Assembly (NCBI GenBank): GCA_015057325.1
Contig: SVEQ01000001.1
Location: 1 to 64,000, forward strand
DNA: 64,000 bases
Direction of reading: 5' to 3'
Source: Lachnospiraceae bacterium
GTDB taxonomy: Bacteria; Bacillota; Clostridia; Lachnospirales; Lachnospiraceae
This document shows, piece by piece, positions 61,893 to 64,000 of this stretch (its first letter is position 1; every line of letters begins with the position of its first letter). The position numbers and the translations under genes were made by a program. The notes beneath the pieces are model-generated. The model worked only from the letters and a program-made list of their open reading frames with translations, was not told where the DNA came from and did not search any database.

Positions 61893-63953
61893 TTATTTTA
61901 CCTTCACTGTCTTTTTATTGCACCACTTAGAATAAACTGTCTTGTCATCTACATTCTTATAAGCACGCATACGTACATAATACTTCTTATGAGATTTTAG
62001 CTTAGATACGGTTGCAACATTTTTGTTGGCTGAAAGATTCTTTTTGCTTGCGGACTTAAAGTTTTTCTTTAAGGAGTATTGCAATTCGTAGCCGTCTACA
62101 CCATCTAACTTTTTCCATGTTGCTTTAAAGGACTTTTTGCCTTTTGTTAATTTTAGGTTCTTAGGTGCTGCTAATGTTACGGTCACAGTTACAGTCGGTT
62201 CAGCACTGATTATCTGACTGGCGTCGTTTTTCTGAGAGTTGTTTCCGTTAGTCTTTGTGTCTTGAGTTTCCTGTTTCTGTTGATTGTTTTGATTCTCCTG
62301 TTGTTTATTAGGATCTTCCTTGTTTTCTTGTTCCTTATAAACTACAGTAACATTGATAGCCGTTTCGGATCTTGCTGCAACAATATCATCGACTGCTTTC
62401 TGAGCCGCCTCTACTGTTTTATAAAGTGTATCATTAACAGTCCAGCCTGAGAACTCGTAGCCTTCCTTTTTCGGTGCACTTGGAATAGTATAATCTGCAC
62501 TTGTGTAGGTTTCGGCATAGACGGTTGTTTGAGTGCTGTTTCCGTTATTGTCAATTGTGTTGATGATAATTGGCTGTGCCAATTTCAGCGTCTTTCCGGA
62601 AATCTCTTTCAAAACATCGCCTGTAATGGAACCCGAATAGATTTTTTGACCGTCTGTCAGGGCTTTTCCCTCGGGGATAACAACCGAACCACATGTGTAC
62701 TCATTTTCGTTGTATGTTACTATATTTGCTTTTGTATTAGCATCTGCAAAATCAAGCGTTATTGTTCCGTCATTTTTACCGGATGTTTTGCCGGTTGCTT
62801 TGACCACACCTTCTACCTGTCCTGCATACTGTGTATAGTTACTGCAAAAGATCTCGCCGGATGATATAAATTTTCCTGTACCGTTTGCGTCGACAGGTTT
62901 CGTAATAGTAATATCACAAGTTTTGGATTCTTCGGTGAGGTCTTCTTTACCATAAGTTGACTTCAGGGTAGCATCATCAGCAAGAATTAGAGTGACGCCG
63001 TCCTTATTAAAAAACATAAATTTTTTCAAATCAACATTACCTGTAACATAGTAAACACGGTGTGACAGGAATTTTTCATTTATTACAGTGTTTTCATCGA
63101 GTAAAATCGCTGTGTTTTTCTCGCTTGCCTGACCATTTGCTGTCACATAGGTGATCTGAGTGGCAGGTAATCCCGAAAGTGTAACTGGATCTTTTATAAC
63201 ATTTCCGTCAGCATTAAAGATTCTATACGAATATTCATCTTCTAGTTTGCCAAAAGAATAACCCGTAGGGAGATACTGGCTTAACTCTGCTAAAACAGTT
63301 TCTTCATCGCTACCTGACAACAGTACGTTATTCATTATTACAAATGATGTTTCATCAATACTAAAATCAAAAGGGTCAGAATACCAGCCGTTGAAATATG
63401 CATTTCCGTTGAGAACCATTGTACTCCCGTTTTTGATTTCAATATGATCTGCCATCCATGAAATACCCTGACTATATTCATCCTCCGCTTCCGGAGTATT
63501 CAGTACCGCATTATCAAGTGTGAGTGCAGCATAATAGTTGTTTTCATTATTAATAACGCAATTAAGCGTGCCGTTCTTTATTGTGAGACTATAATTTGTG
63601 GCAAATGTGCGGAATGTAGCTGTATGACCATTTAGATCAATTATAATGTTTTTATTATACCAACCCCAGGTCTGATCAGAGCCGAGATCTACCTCGGGTT
63701 CATCCACGTCAGCATATAATGTAATCAATTCATTATTGTTTGCCTCATCGATAGCCGCTTTTAGAGAATCAAATTTCTTATCTCCAACAGTTGCAACAGG
63801 GTTTGTGTTTTGGGATTCCGGTGACTGGTCTGATGCAGCCTTTGCTAAAAATGATGTTTTTTCAAATATCTGCGTAAATGGTTGGATAGGTACACTACCC
63901 ATAGCGATTAGCAGAATCGAAATCGCTACTAATTTCTTAAATTGTGCTTTCAT
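61893..63953 (-). CDS. Secreted surface protein with Listeria-Bacteroides-type repeat and FN3 domain
   Basis: A 686-aa protein with a signal peptide (about 1-39). The region to about 480 is beta-rich and includes LITLYADVDEPEVDLG, FRTFATNYSLTIKNGTLN and other units that suggest a right-handed helix or repeat-type adhesin, though no repeat was proven. Near 485-545 comes an InlB/Flg_new-like unit (KKEGYEFSGWTV). An Asn/Gln-rich linker leads to a C-terminal fibronectin III domain (VDGYELQYSL...YYVRMRAYK). There is no LPXTG motif. SD AGGAG. It converges on the AEC transporter gene. Confidence 0.8.
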   Translation of the reverse strand: MKAQFKKLVAISILLIAMGSVPIQPFTQIFEKTSFLAKAASDQSPESQNTNPVATVGDKKFDSLKAAIDEANNNELITLYADVDEPEVDLGSDQTWGWYNKNIIIDLNGHTATFRTFATNYSLTIKNGTLNCVINNENNYYAALTLDNAVLNTPEAEDEYSQGISWMADHIEIKNGSTMVLNGNAYFNGWYSDPFDFSIDETSFVIMNNVLLSGSDEETVLAELSQYLPTGYSFGKLEDEYSYRIFNADGNVIKDPVTLSGLPATQITYVTANGQASEKNTAILLDENTVINEKFLSHRVYYVTGNVDLKKFMFFNKDGVTLILADDATLKSTYGKEDLTEESKTCDITITKPVDANGTGKFISSGEIFCSNYTQYAGQVEGVVKATGKTSGKNDGTITLDFADANTKANIVTYNENEYTCGSVVIPEGKALTDGQKIYSGSITGDVLKEISGKTLKLAQPIIINTIDNNGNSTQTTVYAETYTSADYTIPSAPKKEGYEFSGWTVNDTLYKTVEAAQKAVDDIVAARSETAINVTVVYKEQENKEDPNKQQENQNNQQKQETQDTKTNGNNSQKNDASQIISAEPTVTVTVTLAAPKNLKLTKGKKSFKATWKKLDGVDGYELQYSLKKNFKSASKKNLSANKNVATVSKLKSHKKYYVRMRAYKNVDDKTVYSKWCNKKTVKVK

Positions 63954-64000
63954 AAAAAACTCCTATACTAATATGATATTTTCCAAGCCGATAGATAAAC

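Noticed and set aside
1..64000. CRISPR arrays, prophage, integrase, transposase, tRNA or rRNA genes
   Set aside because: No regularly spaced repeats, phage or transposase motifs, or recognisable RNA genes were seen on either strand. The only dispersed repeat is the palindromic composite.

Overview
The window looks like chromosomal DNA of a strict anaerobe in the Lachnospiraceae (Clostridia; Gram-positive, AT-rich). The reasons are the clostridial 2[4Fe-4S] ferredoxin, the pyruvate formate-lyase activase, the indolepyruvate:ferredoxin oxidoreductase, a Gram-positive Tad pilus locus with DUF5702- and FHA-type accessory genes, a dnaX-ybaB-recR block, many SD-led GTG/TTG starts, and a dense set of c-di-GMP and SpoIIE/STAS signalling genes. 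This placement is by gene content and style, not by a database search. I saw no tRNA, rRNA, CRISPR array or transposase gene.

Layout. 1-482: end of a composite palindromic repeat, then a promoter. 483-1640: threonylcarbamoyl-AMP synthase. 1698-7662 (minus): an operon of response regulator, histidine kinase, ABC ATPase, a permease fused to an M1-like metallopeptidase, and a second permease. 7879-10027: rpiB, an AtpZ-like protein, a SleB-like hydrolase and a lipoprotein. 10162-14943: two tandem paralogous secreted Ig-like proteins. 15089-22215: trmB, a small Cys-rich ORF, a eukaryotic-type hisA, a YfhO-like membrane protein, galU and a hybrid kinase. 22460-31178: a Tad/Flp pilus operon (prepilin peptidase, TadZ, TadA, TadB, TadC, Flp pilin, three pseudopilin-like proteins, FHA protein) behind a promoter with two near-identical palindromic operators. 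31262-39079: a flavodoxin/SCP2 protein, dnaX-ybaB-recR, an atypical phosphofructokinase and a large unknown exported protein. 39155-40199 (minus): ferredoxin and pflA. 40226-40983: complete copy of the composite palindromic repeat. 41066-44773: iorA-iorB-paaK. 44807-47134 (minus): GGDEF protein with a degenerate EAL domain. 47357-61784: one long tightly packed + strand gene run. 61893-63953 (minus): a secreted FN3 protein.

Two things stand out. First, a composite repeat of two giant imperfect palindromes joined by a short linker occurs complete at 40226-40983 and, cut by the window edge, at 2-414. Both copies stop 5-12 bp before a promoter whose -35 is TTGCAG. The 303-bp second palindrome differs at only about six positions between copies, encodes no conserved protein and matches no element I can name. 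Second, the 47357-61784 run joins a diguanylate cyclase, a STAS anti-anti-sigma protein, a sugar-transfer ATP-grasp protein, a MATE-type transporter fused to an anti-sigma-kinase-like domain, a GH3-type acyl-adenylating enzyme, a SpoIIE-type phosphatase, a stand-alone anti-sigma-type ATPase, a c-di-GMP phosphodiesterase and another cyclase. This has the parts of a partner-switching circuit built around a transporter and small-molecule chemistry, with c-di-GMP control.

Start codons were revised where a Shine-Dalgarno sequence or promoter decides them. Several functions rest on motifs recognised by eye. All promoters, operators and terminators are sequence predictions.
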